Source of the DNA: Pseudomonas fluorescens
Lineage (GTDB): Bacteria; Pseudomonadota; Gammaproteobacteria; Pseudomonadales; Pseudomonadaceae
DNA: 64,000 nt
Direction: 5' to 3'
Assembly: GCF_003732425.1 (NCBI RefSeq)
Contig: NZ_MOBX01000015.1
Span: 328,303 to 392,302, forward strand
Shown: piece by piece, positions 36,059-44,149 of the stretch
Position numbering within the stretch: the first letter of the stretch is position 1
Layout: each line of letters starts with the position of its first letter
Program-made: the position numbers and the translations under genes
Notes under the pieces: generated by a model
Told to the model about the DNA's origin: nothing
The model's input: only the letters and a program-made list of their open reading frames with translations
Databases searched by the model: none

Positions 36059-36074
36059 CGGCACGGCGCTTGCT
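36059..36074 (+). promoter_or_regulatory. Sigma-54 promoter of flgA
   Basis: cGGCAC-GGCGC-TTGCT, one mismatch from consensus, with GG and GC at correct spacing. Its core is identical to that of flgB. In P. aeruginosa flgA is a class II (FleQ/RpoN) gene. The predicted transcript start lies almost on the ATG at 36086. Confidence 0.8.
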
Positions 36075-36085
36075 TTTTAACTCGT

Positions 36086-36847
36086 ATGAACGCTCAAACG
36101 ACATTTTTTCGACGCCTGACTTCGCCCCTCCGCAGAGGGCTTTGCGCGATGTCCGCCATTTGCTGCTTTTTCGCTGGCAGCCCTGCCATTGCTGATGCGG
36201 TTACCTTGCCTGACATGCTTATCGGCGTCACTCAGGGCTTTCTTGAGTTCACCGTAGAAGACTATCTGGCTACCAGTCAAACGGAAGGCCGCTACGAAAT
36301 CGAAGTAAACCAGCTCGACCCCCGTATGCGCATGCCTATGTGCGACAAGGAATTGACAGCGACTTTGGAGAGTCCGGCACGTCCGCTGGGCCGGGTTACC
36401 GTGAAGGTCCGCTGTGAGGGCGCCTCGCCCTGGACCGTGTTCGTGCCCGCTCAAGTCCGCCTGTTTCGCGAGATTGTGACCACCACGCGCCCGCTCAAAC
36501 GGGCCGGGATTATCGAGCCACAGGATGTGACCTTGCGTGAACGCGACATCAGTCAGATCAATCAAGGCTTTCTGACCTCCGTTGATGAAGCGATCGGACA
36601 GAAATTGACCCGACCAACGGTAGCCGATCAGGTCATTACCCTGGTTCATCTGGAACAGGCCGAAGTCATTCGCAAGGGCGATCAAGTGGTCATCACCGCG
36701 CGCAGCGGAACCCTGGCGGTGCGCATGCCCGGTGAAGCGCTGGCCAATGGCGGCTTGAAAGAACAGATCCGGGTGAAAAACCTCAACTCGCAACGGGTCA
36801 TCAAGGCGCAAGTCACCGCGCCGGGCCAAGTGGAAGTGGCGATGTAG
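36086..36847 (+). CDS. flgA: Flagellar P-ring assembly chaperone FlgA
   Basis: Periplasmic chaperone of about 253 aa for FlgI. A basic N-terminus (FFRRLTSPLRRG) and hydrophobic stretch ending PAIADA form a signal peptide; SAF domain follows with LKRAGIIEPQDVTLRERDI and VTARSGTLAVRMPGEAL. ATG at 36086 has no Shine-Dalgarno and would be leaderless from the sigma-54 promoter. The in-frame ATG at 36149 has AGAGGG nine bases upstream but loses the basic part of the signal peptide. The longer form is preferred on export grounds. Confidence 0.93.
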   Translation: MNAQTTFFRRLTSPLRRGLCAMSAICCFFAGSPAIADAVTLPDMLIGVTQGFLEFTVEDYLATSQTEGRYEIEVNQLDPRMRMPMCDKELTATLESPARPLGRVTVKVRCEGASPWTVFVPAQVRLFREIVTTTRPLKRAGIIEPQDVTLRERDISQINQGFLTSVDEAIGQKLTRPTVADQVITLVHLEQAEVIRKGDQVVITARSGTLAVRMPGEALANGGLKEQIRVKNLNSQRVIKAQVTAPGQVEVAM

Positions 36848-36933
36848 AAAACTGGCGCTGACCCCGGCTGTTCCCTAAACTGTGCCGCAGCAGGACACGC
36901 GCCGGCGCATGCAAGGCTCATTGTAAATGTGCC

Positions 36934-36960
36934 TAAAGTTTTCCAGGGGATGGCCGAAAA
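36934..36960 (+). promoter_or_regulatory. FliA (sigma-28) promoter of flgMN
   Basis: TAAAGTTT at 36934-36941, an 11-nt spacer, and GCCGAAAA at 36953-36960 (consensus GCCGATAA, one mismatch). Located 36 nt before the flgM start. Confidence 0.88.
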
Positions 36961-36995
36961 CATGGCAAGCGTCCAAATTCCCAGAGGTTTTTATC

Positions 36996-37322
36996 ATGGT
37001 CATCGATTTCAGCCGTTTGAACAGCTCCTCGTCACTTACGGGCAGTACACGTACCAGCAACGCCAAGGAAACCGCCGAAACCGGCACCTCCGCGCCGCTG
37101 AATACCCAGGCCGAACCGGCCAGTACCGCAATAAGCGGGGAATCGGTACACCTCAGCAATGAGGCTCAACAGTTGCAGAAGGTCACTGACAAGCTGCGCG
37201 ATCAACCTGCTGTCGACAAAGCCCGTGTGGCCGAGTTGAAAGCCGCGATTGCCGATGGCAGCTATAAAGTCGACAGCAACCGTGTAGCCAGCAAACTGCT
37301 CAACTTCGAAGCCCAGCGCTAG
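36996..37322 (+). CDS. flgM: Anti-sigma-28 factor FlgM
   Basis: Protein of 108 aa that holds FliA inactive until it is exported through the finished hook. Disordered N-terminus rich in Ser/Thr, then the sigma-binding C-terminal helices (VHLSNEAQQLQKV, KARVAELKAAIADGSYKVDSNRVASKLLNFE). ATG at 36996 follows AGAGG. Its FliA promoter gives the usual feedback loop. Confidence 0.95.
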   Translation: MVIDFSRLNSSSSLTGSTRTSNAKETAETGTSAPLNTQAEPASTAISGESVHLSNEAQQLQKVTDKLRDQPAVDKARVAELKAAIADGSYKVDSNRVASKLLNFEAQR

Positions 37323-37370
37323 GCTTTTGCCAGCGCCAGGCTTTTGGACGCTTAAAACCCAAGGCCAGCC

Positions 37371-37838
37371 ATGCACGACACTACTTTATTGCAACTGATC
37401 AACGACGACTTTGCTCCAGCTCAACAATTGCTGGAGTTGTTGCAAACCGAATCCCTCGCGTTGCACGGTCGCGACATGCCATTGCTGGAAGAAATTCTGG
37501 CGCACAAACAGGCATTGATCATTCTGCTTGAACAGCATGGCCGCAAGCGCAGTGAAATCCTCGCCAGCCTCAACCTGCCGACCGATCGTTCCGGTCTTGA
37601 GCAACTGGCTGGCCAGTCAAGCATTGGCGACCAGTTGCTGACGCAAGGCGATGCATTGACCGATCTGATTGCTCAATGCCAGGCGGCCAACCTCAAGAAT
37701 GGCCAGTCGATCCAGATCCAGCAGGCCGCCACGGCCAATCAGCTGAAGATCCTCACCGGTGGTGAGGCACCCGCGCTGTATAACGCCAGCGGTACATTTG
37801 CCAAACCCGCCACACCGCGTCCGCTCAGCCAGGCATGA
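37371..37838 (+). CDS. flgN: Flagellar export chaperone FlgN
   Basis: Cytoplasmic chaperone of 155 aa for hook-associated proteins FlgK and FlgL. Almost wholly helical with the FlgN pattern (LLELLQTESLALHGRDMPLLEEILAHKQALI). It lies 48 nt after flgM in the same FliA-driven unit. Confidence 0.93.
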   Translation: MHDTTLLQLINDDFAPAQQLLELLQTESLALHGRDMPLLEEILAHKQALIILLEQHGRKRSEILASLNLPTDRSGLEQLAGQSSIGDQLLTQGDALTDLIAQCQAANLKNGQSIQIQQAATANQLKILTGGEAPALYNASGTFAKPATPRPLSQA

Positions 37839-37926
37839 GCCGTTGATGCGCCAGCCCTATCAACCCGCGGAACATGCTGGCAAAATGCTGGCAAGTCGTC
37901 ATATTTTGTCTGGAGATTGATAAACC

Positions 37927-38673
37927 GTGTCCAACGCCCTCAGCGCGGATGATGCTCCGCAGCCCCCTAAGGTGCTCACCACGCCACTGGAAATCTCCAG
38001 CAACCTGCGCCAGCTGCAAGAAAGCCACGATCCGCTGATCATCACCTTTCATGAGCGCAGCCAGCGCTTCCAGAGTTACCTGATCAAAGTCGACCGCGAC
38101 AGCGCTTCGATCGCGCTGGACGAGATGATCCCGCGTGATGGCGAACGCTTCCTGCTGGCCGGTGAGCCGTTCAAGGTTGAAGGTTTTCATGACGGCGTGC
38201 GCATTGCCTGGGAATGCACCGGCACGCTGAATATCGAAGAATCCGAGGGCGATCGCTTCTACACCGGCGCTCTGCCGACCGAAGTGGTTTACCACCAGCG
38301 CCGCAATGCCTTCCGCGCTGCGCTGAAACTGACCGATCTGGTCAGCGTTGAACTGGGCGGCGAAAAGCTCAAGGCGCCAATCAACGGCAAACTGCTGGAT
38401 ATCTCCGCGACCGGTTGCAAGCTGCGCTTCGAAGGCGATATCACTGACCGCCTGCAATTGGGCCAGGTCTACGACCGTCTGATCGCCCCGCCGCTGTTCG
38501 GCAACCAGCCGACCTCCGTCGAACTGCGCTACCTGCACTTCGAAGAAAAACTCAACATCACTTTTGCCGGCCTGCGCTTCCACAACATCAGTGGTCAGGC
38601 AGCGCGCAACGTTGAGCGTTTCGTGTATCAGCTGCAACGTGAAGCACGCCGTTTCGACAAAGACGATCTCTGA
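37927..38673 (+). CDS. flgZ: Cyclic-di-GMP-binding flagellar brake protein FlgZ (YcgR type)
   Basis: Protein of 248 aa: N-terminal YcgR domain (about 20-110) and a C-terminal PilZ domain with RRNAFR and DISATG, the arginine and D-X-S-X-X-G motifs that bind cyclic-di-GMP. It slows motility at high cyclic-di-GMP. The start is GTG at 37927. It follows flgN by 88 nt, completing flgA-flgM-flgN-flgZ, and is closed by a terminator. Confidence 0.94.
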   Translation: MSNALSADDAPQPPKVLTTPLEISSNLRQLQESHDPLIITFHERSQRFQSYLIKVDRDSASIALDEMIPRDGERFLLAGEPFKVEGFHDGVRIAWECTGTLNIEESEGDRFYTGALPTEVVYHQRRNAFRAALKLTDLVSVELGGEKLKAPINGKLLDISATGCKLRFEGDITDRLQLGQVYDRLIAPPLFGNQPTSVELRYLHFEEKLNITFAGLRFHNISGQAARNVERFVYQLQREARRFDKDDL

Positions 38674-38690
38674 TTCGTCGCGGCCAATAA

Positions 38691-38720
38691 AAAGGGCAGT
38701 CCTTGATGGGACTGCCCTTT
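38691..38720. terminator. Bidirectional terminator between flgZ and the MFS gene
   Basis: Stem aaagggcagtcc / ggactgcccttt with a short loop, A run on the left and T run on the right; serves both convergent genes. Confidence 0.9.
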
Positions 38721-38746
38721 TTTATGTGCGATGTTTTTTGTTCAGA

Positions 38747-40126
38747 TCAGGGTCTGCCGCCACTGAGATCGGGCGCAGTCTTATCGGTATCCGGTTCGAC
38801 TTCTGCCGCAGGCTCTGGCTGAGTGTCAGGTTCAGGCTCTGGATTTGCCGGCGTCTGCACAGGGTCTTGCACCATCTGCTCCTGTACCACCTGCTCGTCT
38901 ACCCGAGGATCGAGGGCCGCCACCAGCGGCGAGCTGGACATGCTGTCAGGCATGGCTACGTGATGCAGCGGCGCGTCGTCGACCTGATGCAGATTGGTCA
39001 CGGCTTTCGGTCGGATCCGCCACACCAGCACCAGTGCGAAGAAGCTGAAAAACGCATACAGGCTCTGACTGCCGAACAGCTTCATCAGTACACCCGCCAA
39101 CAACGGCCCGATGCTCGCGCCAACCCCGTAGGTCACCAGCAACATCGCCGTCAGCGATACGCGACGATCGCCTTCGACGTGGTCGTTGGAGAATGCCACC
39201 GCCAGCGGATACAGACAGAACTGCACCAGTGAGCACATGAACCCGACAACAAACAAAACCTCGAGCGGCACCTGCGGCAGAATCGCCAACGGCAACGCCG
39301 CCACCGCAAGAAACCCGGCAAAGCAGCGAATCAACAGCGCCCGGTCGTAACGATCAGACAACCAGCCCAACGGCCACTGCACCAGCAACCCGGCGAAGAT
39401 ACAGCTACCCATGAACAAACCGACCTGCTCGGTCGACAGCCCCTGTTGCGAGGCATACAGCGGCGCCAGACCGTAGAACGAACCGATGATCAAACCGGCC
39501 CCCAGCACCGTACTCAACGACTGCGGCACCCGCTTGATAAAGAAGCGTGGCTCCATCGGCGCCGGATGCAGGGGCGCCGGGTGAATCCGTCGAGTCAATG
39601 CCACCGGCACCAGACACAGCGCAAAGCACAGGGCGACCAGCATCAGCAATTCCAGACCCAAGCCCGGATGCATGACCAGAATCAGCTGGCCGAGCACCAG
39701 CCCCAGGTACGAAGCGATCATGTAACCGCTGAACACCAGGCCACGCTGATTGGCGTCCGCCTGCTCGTTGAGCCAGCTCTCGATCACCATGTACTGGCAC
39801 ATCATGCCCAGACCGACGATGGTCCGCAGCACCAGCCACGCCGGCAACCAATCGACCAGACCGTGACCAAGCACCGCCGCCCCGACGATCCCGGCACAGG
39901 CAGAATAAGCACGGATATGCCCGACCCGGGCGATCAGTCGATGACCGATCTTGCCGCCCAGCACCAGGCCGAAATAGTTGGCCGCCATCAGCGCACCGAC
40001 CCAGAGGCCGTCGACATTGTCAGCGGCCAGGCGCAATGCCAGATAAGTGGATAGAAGGCCCGAGCCGATCAACATCATCAGCGAGGCGAAATACAGTGCT
40101 CGAAAGGATTTCCAGATTTGGCGCAT
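38747..40126 (-). CDS. MFS transporter (YcaD-like) with acidic C-terminal tail
   Basis: Inner-membrane transporter of 459 aa with 12 predicted helices. MFS motifs GGKIGHRLIARVGHIR (loop 2-3) and GWLSDRYDRALLIR (loop 8-9) are present. After the last helix (about residue 385) there is an unusual ~75-residue Pro/Glu/Asp-rich tail ending DLSGGRP. Substrate unknown; related proteins include YcaD. ATG at 40126. The next gene upstream is a glutamine synthetase-like ligase 69 nt away in the same direction, so the two may be co-transcribed. Confidence 0.88.
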   Translation of the reverse strand: MRQIWKSFRALYFASLMMLIGSGLLSTYLALRLAADNVDGLWVGALMAANYFGLVLGGKIGHRLIARVGHIRAYSACAGIVGAAVLGHGLVDWLPAWLVLRTIVGLGMMCQYMVIESWLNEQADANQRGLVFSGYMIASYLGLVLGQLILVMHPGLGLELLMLVALCFALCLVPVALTRRIHPAPLHPAPMEPRFFIKRVPQSLSTVLGAGLIIGSFYGLAPLYASQQGLSTEQVGLFMGSCIFAGLLVQWPLGWLSDRYDRALLIRCFAGFLAVAALPLAILPQVPLEVLFVVGFMCSLVQFCLYPLAVAFSNDHVEGDRRVSLTAMLLVTYGVGASIGPLLAGVLMKLFGSQSLYAFFSFFALVLVWRIRPKAVTNLHQVDDAPLHHVAMPDSMSSSPLVAALDPRVDEQVVQEQMVQDPVQTPANPEPEPDTQPEPAAEVEPDTDKTAPDLSGGRP

Positions 40127-40195
40127 CGGCGTTCCGAGCGGCTCCTTGCAGTAAATATCGGGCTACCAGAACGATAGCCCGATGGCGGCGGTACG

Positions 40196-41539
40196 TCAGG
40201 CCTGGGCTGCTAGAACACGCCGTTCCCAGGGAGTGATTTCATCAAAGAAGCTGGTCAACTCCATGGTCTTCGAAGCGATGTAGCCTTCGATGAACTCCTG
40301 TCCGAACAGTTCCCTCGCCAATTGGCTACGTTTCAGACGTTCGAGCGCGGCGTGCAAGGTACACGGCAACGCAAGATTGTCCGGCACCGCGAACTCGCCC
40401 TGAATCGCTTCGCTCGGTTCCAGCTCATGCTCGATGCCATGCAAACCGGCAGCCAGACTGGCGGCGATTGCCAGATACGGATTTGCATCAGCGCCCGGCA
40501 AACGATTTTCCACCCGACGAGCAACCGGCGCACTGGCCGGAATCCGCAAGCCAGCGGCACGGTTGTCGTGCGACCAGCAAGCATTGTTCGGCGACGCGTA
40601 CGGATGGCACAGGCGCTGATAGGAATTCACATTGGGTGCAAACAGCGCGGTGAAATCGGCCATGCCCGCCTGCTGACCACCGATGAAGTGGCGGAACATC
40701 GCAGTCGGCTCACCGTGTTCGTCACTGAACAAATTCTTGCCACTGCCGATCTCGACGATGCTTTGGTGAATGTGCATCGAACTGCCCGGCGTGTGCGCCA
40801 GCGGCTTGGCCATGCACACCACGGTCAGGCCATGCTTGAGCGCGACTTCCTTGAGCAGGTGTTTGAACAGAAACGTCTGGTCGGCCAGCAGCAGTGGATC
40901 ACCGTGCAGCAGATTGATCTCGAACTGGCTGACGCCCATCTCGTGCATGAAGGTATCGCGCGGCAGACCGAGTGCCGCCATGCATTTATAGACTTCGTTG
41001 AAGAACGGCCGCAGACCGTTATTGGAACTGACGCTGAACGCCGATTGACCATCCTCGCGACGCCCGTCAAGGCCCACCGGCGGACGGAATGGTTGGGTCG
41101 GATCGGTGTTCGGCGCAAAGACAAAAAATTCCAGCTCGGTCGCCACCACCGGCGCCAGACCGCGCGCGGCGTAACGGGCAATGACCTGCTTGAGCTGACC
41201 ACGGGTCGACAGGTTGGAGCTTTCGCCGGTCAACTCATCGGCATCGCAAATCGCCAGAGCACGCGGGTCGTCACTCCATGGCAAACGATGGATCTGGCTC
41301 GGTTCGGCAATCAGGGCGAGATCGCCGTCGTCGCTGCCGTAAAACCGTGCTGCCGGGTAACCGCCCATGATGCATTGCAACAGCACGCCACGGGCCAGTT
41401 GCAGACGCCGCCCTTCGAGGAACCCCTCGGCGGTCATCACTTTGCCGCGCGGTACGCCGTTCAAATCCGGCGTGACACACTCAATCTCATCAATGCCGGT
41501 CAATCGCTGCGCGAATGAACGCTGGCCATCGGTTGTCAT
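40196..41539 (-). CDS. Glutamine synthetase family protein (gamma-glutamylpolyamine synthetase-like)
   Basis: Type I GS-fold ligase of 447 aa. ATP/metal motifs seen are ATELEFFVF, GVSQFEINL, PGSSMHIHQS, the NRAAGLRIP arginine loop and ENRLPGADANPYLAIA. Glnase-type members with this spacing (PuuA/SpuI) couple glutamate to putrescine or other amines instead of ammonia; the exact substrate is not determinable. ATG at 41539 follows AAGGA. No polyamine genes are adjacent. Confidence 0.88.
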   Translation of the reverse strand: MTTDGQRSFAQRLTGIDEIECVTPDLNGVPRGKVMTAEGFLEGRRLQLARGVLLQCIMGGYPAARFYGSDDGDLALIAEPSQIHRLPWSDDPRALAICDADELTGESSNLSTRGQLKQVIARYAARGLAPVVATELEFFVFAPNTDPTQPFRPPVGLDGRREDGQSAFSVSSNNGLRPFFNEVYKCMAALGLPRDTFMHEMGVSQFEINLLHGDPLLLADQTFLFKHLLKEVALKHGLTVVCMAKPLAHTPGSSMHIHQSIVEIGSGKNLFSDEHGEPTAMFRHFIGGQQAGMADFTALFAPNVNSYQRLCHPYASPNNACWSHDNRAAGLRIPASAPVARRVENRLPGADANPYLAIAASLAAGLHGIEHELEPSEAIQGEFAVPDNLALPCTLHAALERLKRSQLARELFGQEFIEGYIASKTMELTSFFDEITPWERRVLAAQA

Positions 41540-41637
41540 GACGCAATCCTTGTTATTGTGCGAGCCGCGAACGGCGACCTGTACAAAATAGGCTCCGGCT
41601 GTTCGGAATATCAAGCAGCGTCAAACAAAAACCTGTG

Positions 41638-42330
41638 TCACGGCAGATAAAGGCTGAACACCCCGCCGCCAAGCGGTCCGCCATTGCGGATTTCGGTGCG
41701 CCCTTCAACTCCATTGCGCTGATGCAGCGCCGCGATGCGATTGGCGAAGTACAGGCCAAGCCCGGTGCTGCCGCTGCTGTGATTGATGCCCTGCACATAA
41801 TCGGCCTGACGTTCAAGCATCTCGGCCGGGTAACCATCGCCGTCATCATTGATGCTCAACACCAGTTGCCCGGCCTCGTCACTGACCGTGATCAGCAGCG
41901 ATTCGCGGGCATAACGAATCGCGTTGTTGATGCAGTTGCCCAACACCGAGGCAATCAACTCGCGATCAAAAAAGCCCAGCGGGCTCAGCGGATCAACTTC
42001 ATAAGTGGCAATGATCCCGCGACTGGCGAACACCTCTTGATGCGCCGCCAGTTGCGCCTCGATGAAATCATCCAGCTCGTGATACGCCGGTTGCAGCGGC
42101 AGCTGATTGACGCCGAGCTTATATAGCCCGAGCAACTGCACGAGCATGCCGTTGAGGTGGGCGAACTCGAAGTCGATCACGCCCTGCTCCGCCCCCTCGC
42201 GCTGCGCTTGCGGCAGCCGAGTCAGCCATTGGCTGTGGGCCTGCATCAGCATGGCCAGCGAGTTCTTCATGTCATGGACGGTGGAGGCAATCACCGTGGA
42301 AAAATCCAGAGCTTGCTCGTCGTGGTTCAT
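41638..42330 (-). CDS. Soluble histidine kinase paired with a TPR response regulator
   Basis: Cytoplasmic kinase of 230 aa with no TM segment and no input domain. H-box ASTVHDMKNSLAML (His near 19), N-box LGNCINNAIRYA, G-boxes NDDGDGYP and GSTGLGLYFANRIA. It starts inside the stop of the upstream regulator (ATGA overlap). The missing sensor suggests that the partner regulator or another protein supplies the input. I know of no named homologue. Confidence 0.85.
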   Translation of the reverse strand: MNHDEQALDFSTVIASTVHDMKNSLAMLMQAHSQWLTRLPQAQREGAEQGVIDFEFAHLNGMLVQLLGLYKLGVNQLPLQPAYHELDDFIEAQLAAHQEVFASRGIIATYEVDPLSPLGFFDRELIASVLGNCINNAIRYARESLLITVSDEAGQLVLSINDDGDGYPAEMLERQADYVQGINHSSGSTGLGLYFANRIAALHQRNGVEGRTEIRNGGPLGGGVFSLYLP

Positions 42331-43931
42331 TCGCCAAACGCCTTGCTTTTCAGCTTCTGATAACGCGCATAACGCGCGTCGGTGTCGGGCATCAGGCCAA
42401 CCATTTTCAGGCAGGCCCGACATTCTTCCAGTTCCGCCGACGGCACATTGGTGTCAGTGCCGTGGAGCAGCGACTGGGCCATGTTCAGCGCGATACTGAT
42501 GTTCTTCGGTTGCATCTTCAGCGCCTTGCGGAAGACCTCGCGGGCCTCCACCAGGTTACCGGTCTTGTACACGCGCACGCCCTGACGGTTGAGGTCGGCA
42601 GCGGCGTTGCTGGAACTGAGGATAGTCGGGTCGTCGGTGAGCTTGGCGATGTCTTTCATCACCGCCGGATCATCACCATAGATTTCCGCGCAGCTCTTGA
42701 GCATCGACGTGCCGGCTTCGGCCTGGCCGAGCATTTGCAACTGCTTGGCGACCAACAACGCCGCCTCGGGGCTCATGAATTGCTCCATGCCATCGAGGCG
42801 CATCAGCGCTTGCTCGGTGAGCTTGTCGGCCGTCTCGGCATCGTTGAGCAGCAGACTGGTGGCCTTCATCAGACGTGCGCGAATCTGCAGGCCAGGGTCG
42901 GCCGGATTCTCTTTGGCGACAGCGCTGAGCGTGGTGTTGATCTCCAGCCGCGTGCGGGTGTCGAGGCCACGTTCACTGCCCTTGCTGATCAACGCATGGG
43001 CCAGGCCGAGGTTGCTTTCCGGATCCTTGAACCGCGACTGCGCGCCCTGCGCCACCGCTTGCCGATAAGCGCGCGAGGCAGTGTCGAAGTCTTCGTTGGC
43101 CATCGCCAGTTTGCCCAGCAACGCTTGCCGGCGCACCGCCAGCGGCGACAAACGAATCGCCTCCTCCAGCACCCGCTGCGCACCTTTGCTATCGCCTTCG
43201 GCGACCAGTACATCGGCCATGCCGTCGTACAGCGCCGGCATCATCGGAAACACCTTCAGCGCTTTCTCATAGACGCCTTTGGCCTGCGCCACCTGGCCGC
43301 GCTTGAACAGCAACTTGCCCAACCCGGCAAACGCCCACGGCAACGGCCGGTCGGCAATGATGCTGTCATAGAGCCGCTCAAGCGCTTCGTTCTGATTCAT
43401 CTCGCGCAGGGCATCGGCACGATAACGCAGGCACAGCGGCGAATAACGGATGTCCTGCTTGCACAGCGCAATACAGGCATTGAGCACCTCGACCGGCTTA
43501 CCGCGATCAAGGGCTTGCAGAATCGGTTTGAGCAACGTCTTGCGCTGCTCCAGACGCTCCAGGCGCTGCGCCAGGCCGGAACGGTTGAACGGTTTGGTCA
43601 GATACGCATCCGGCTCATGCTCCAGGGCACTGAGCACCATCGCCTGACTGGTCTCGGCGGTGACCATGACAAACACCGCTTCATGGCTGATGAGCTTTTC
43701 CGACATCAAGTCTTCAAGCACCTGCTGTCCGTTCTTCTTGCCGTCGCCGAGATGGAAATCCTGCAGGATGAAATCGTAGGATTTCTGCGCGCACATTTTC
43801 AGCGCCTGCTCACCACTATCCGCGGTGTCGACGTCCTTGACTCCAAGTTCACGCAGCATCGAACGCACGGAACTGCGGAAATCCGAGAAATCATCGACGA
43901 TCAGAAAACTCTTTTGGTGATACGACAGCAT
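42327..43931 (-). CDS. Response regulator with C-terminal TPR repeats
   Basis: Protein of 534 aa: receiver (residues 1-130; acidic Asp13/Asp14, phospho-Asp58 in DFILQDFHLGDGKKNG, Lys in LTKPF), then about twelve helical repeats, several with clear TPR pattern (WAFAGLGKLLFKRGQVAQAKGVYEKAL, PALYDGMADVLVAEGDSKGAQ). There is no DNA-binding domain, so output is probably protein-protein interaction. Start at 43931 (MLSYHQKSFLIVDD). Overlaps the kinase gene downstream by 4 nt. Confidence 0.88.
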   Translation of the reverse strand: MLSYHQKSFLIVDDFSDFRSSVRSMLRELGVKDVDTADSGEQALKMCAQKSYDFILQDFHLGDGKKNGQQVLEDLMSEKLISHEAVFVMVTAETSQAMVLSALEHEPDAYLTKPFNRSGLAQRLERLEQRKTLLKPILQALDRGKPVEVLNACIALCKQDIRYSPLCLRYRADALREMNQNEALERLYDSIIADRPLPWAFAGLGKLLFKRGQVAQAKGVYEKALKVFPMMPALYDGMADVLVAEGDSKGAQRVLEEAIRLSPLAVRRQALLGKLAMANEDFDTASRAYRQAVAQGAQSRFKDPESNLGLAHALISKGSERGLDTRTRLEINTTLSAVAKENPADPGLQIRARLMKATSLLLNDAETADKLTEQALMRLDGMEQFMSPEAALLVAKQLQMLGQAEAGTSMLKSCAEIYGDDPAVMKDIAKLTDDPTILSSSNAAADLNRQGVRVYKTGNLVEAREVFRKALKMQPKNISIALNMAQSLLHGTDTNVPSAELEECRACLKMVGLMPDTDARYARYQKLKSKAFGE

Positions 43932-44149
43932 CGAGGATTTCCAGGCAATTGAAGAGGATGAATCGCGGCAATTTCAGGCGCGCAGATGATAGCTGGCGGC
44001 CAAATGCTATCAAGCGATTTCGCGCGACTTTTAAGTCACCGAATGGGTTATCGGCCACAAGTGACGTTCCCTGAAGCCGGCGCTTCAAGATTCCTCGTTC
44101 TGCGATTACTCTGCGCGGCTTCTTAGCTTTCCACTACAAGGTTTATCTC

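Noticed and set aside
36003..36085. FliA promoter for cheV in the cheV-flgA gap
   Set aside because: No GCCGATAA-like -10 was found on the cheV strand; only a weak TTTAGC-type match.
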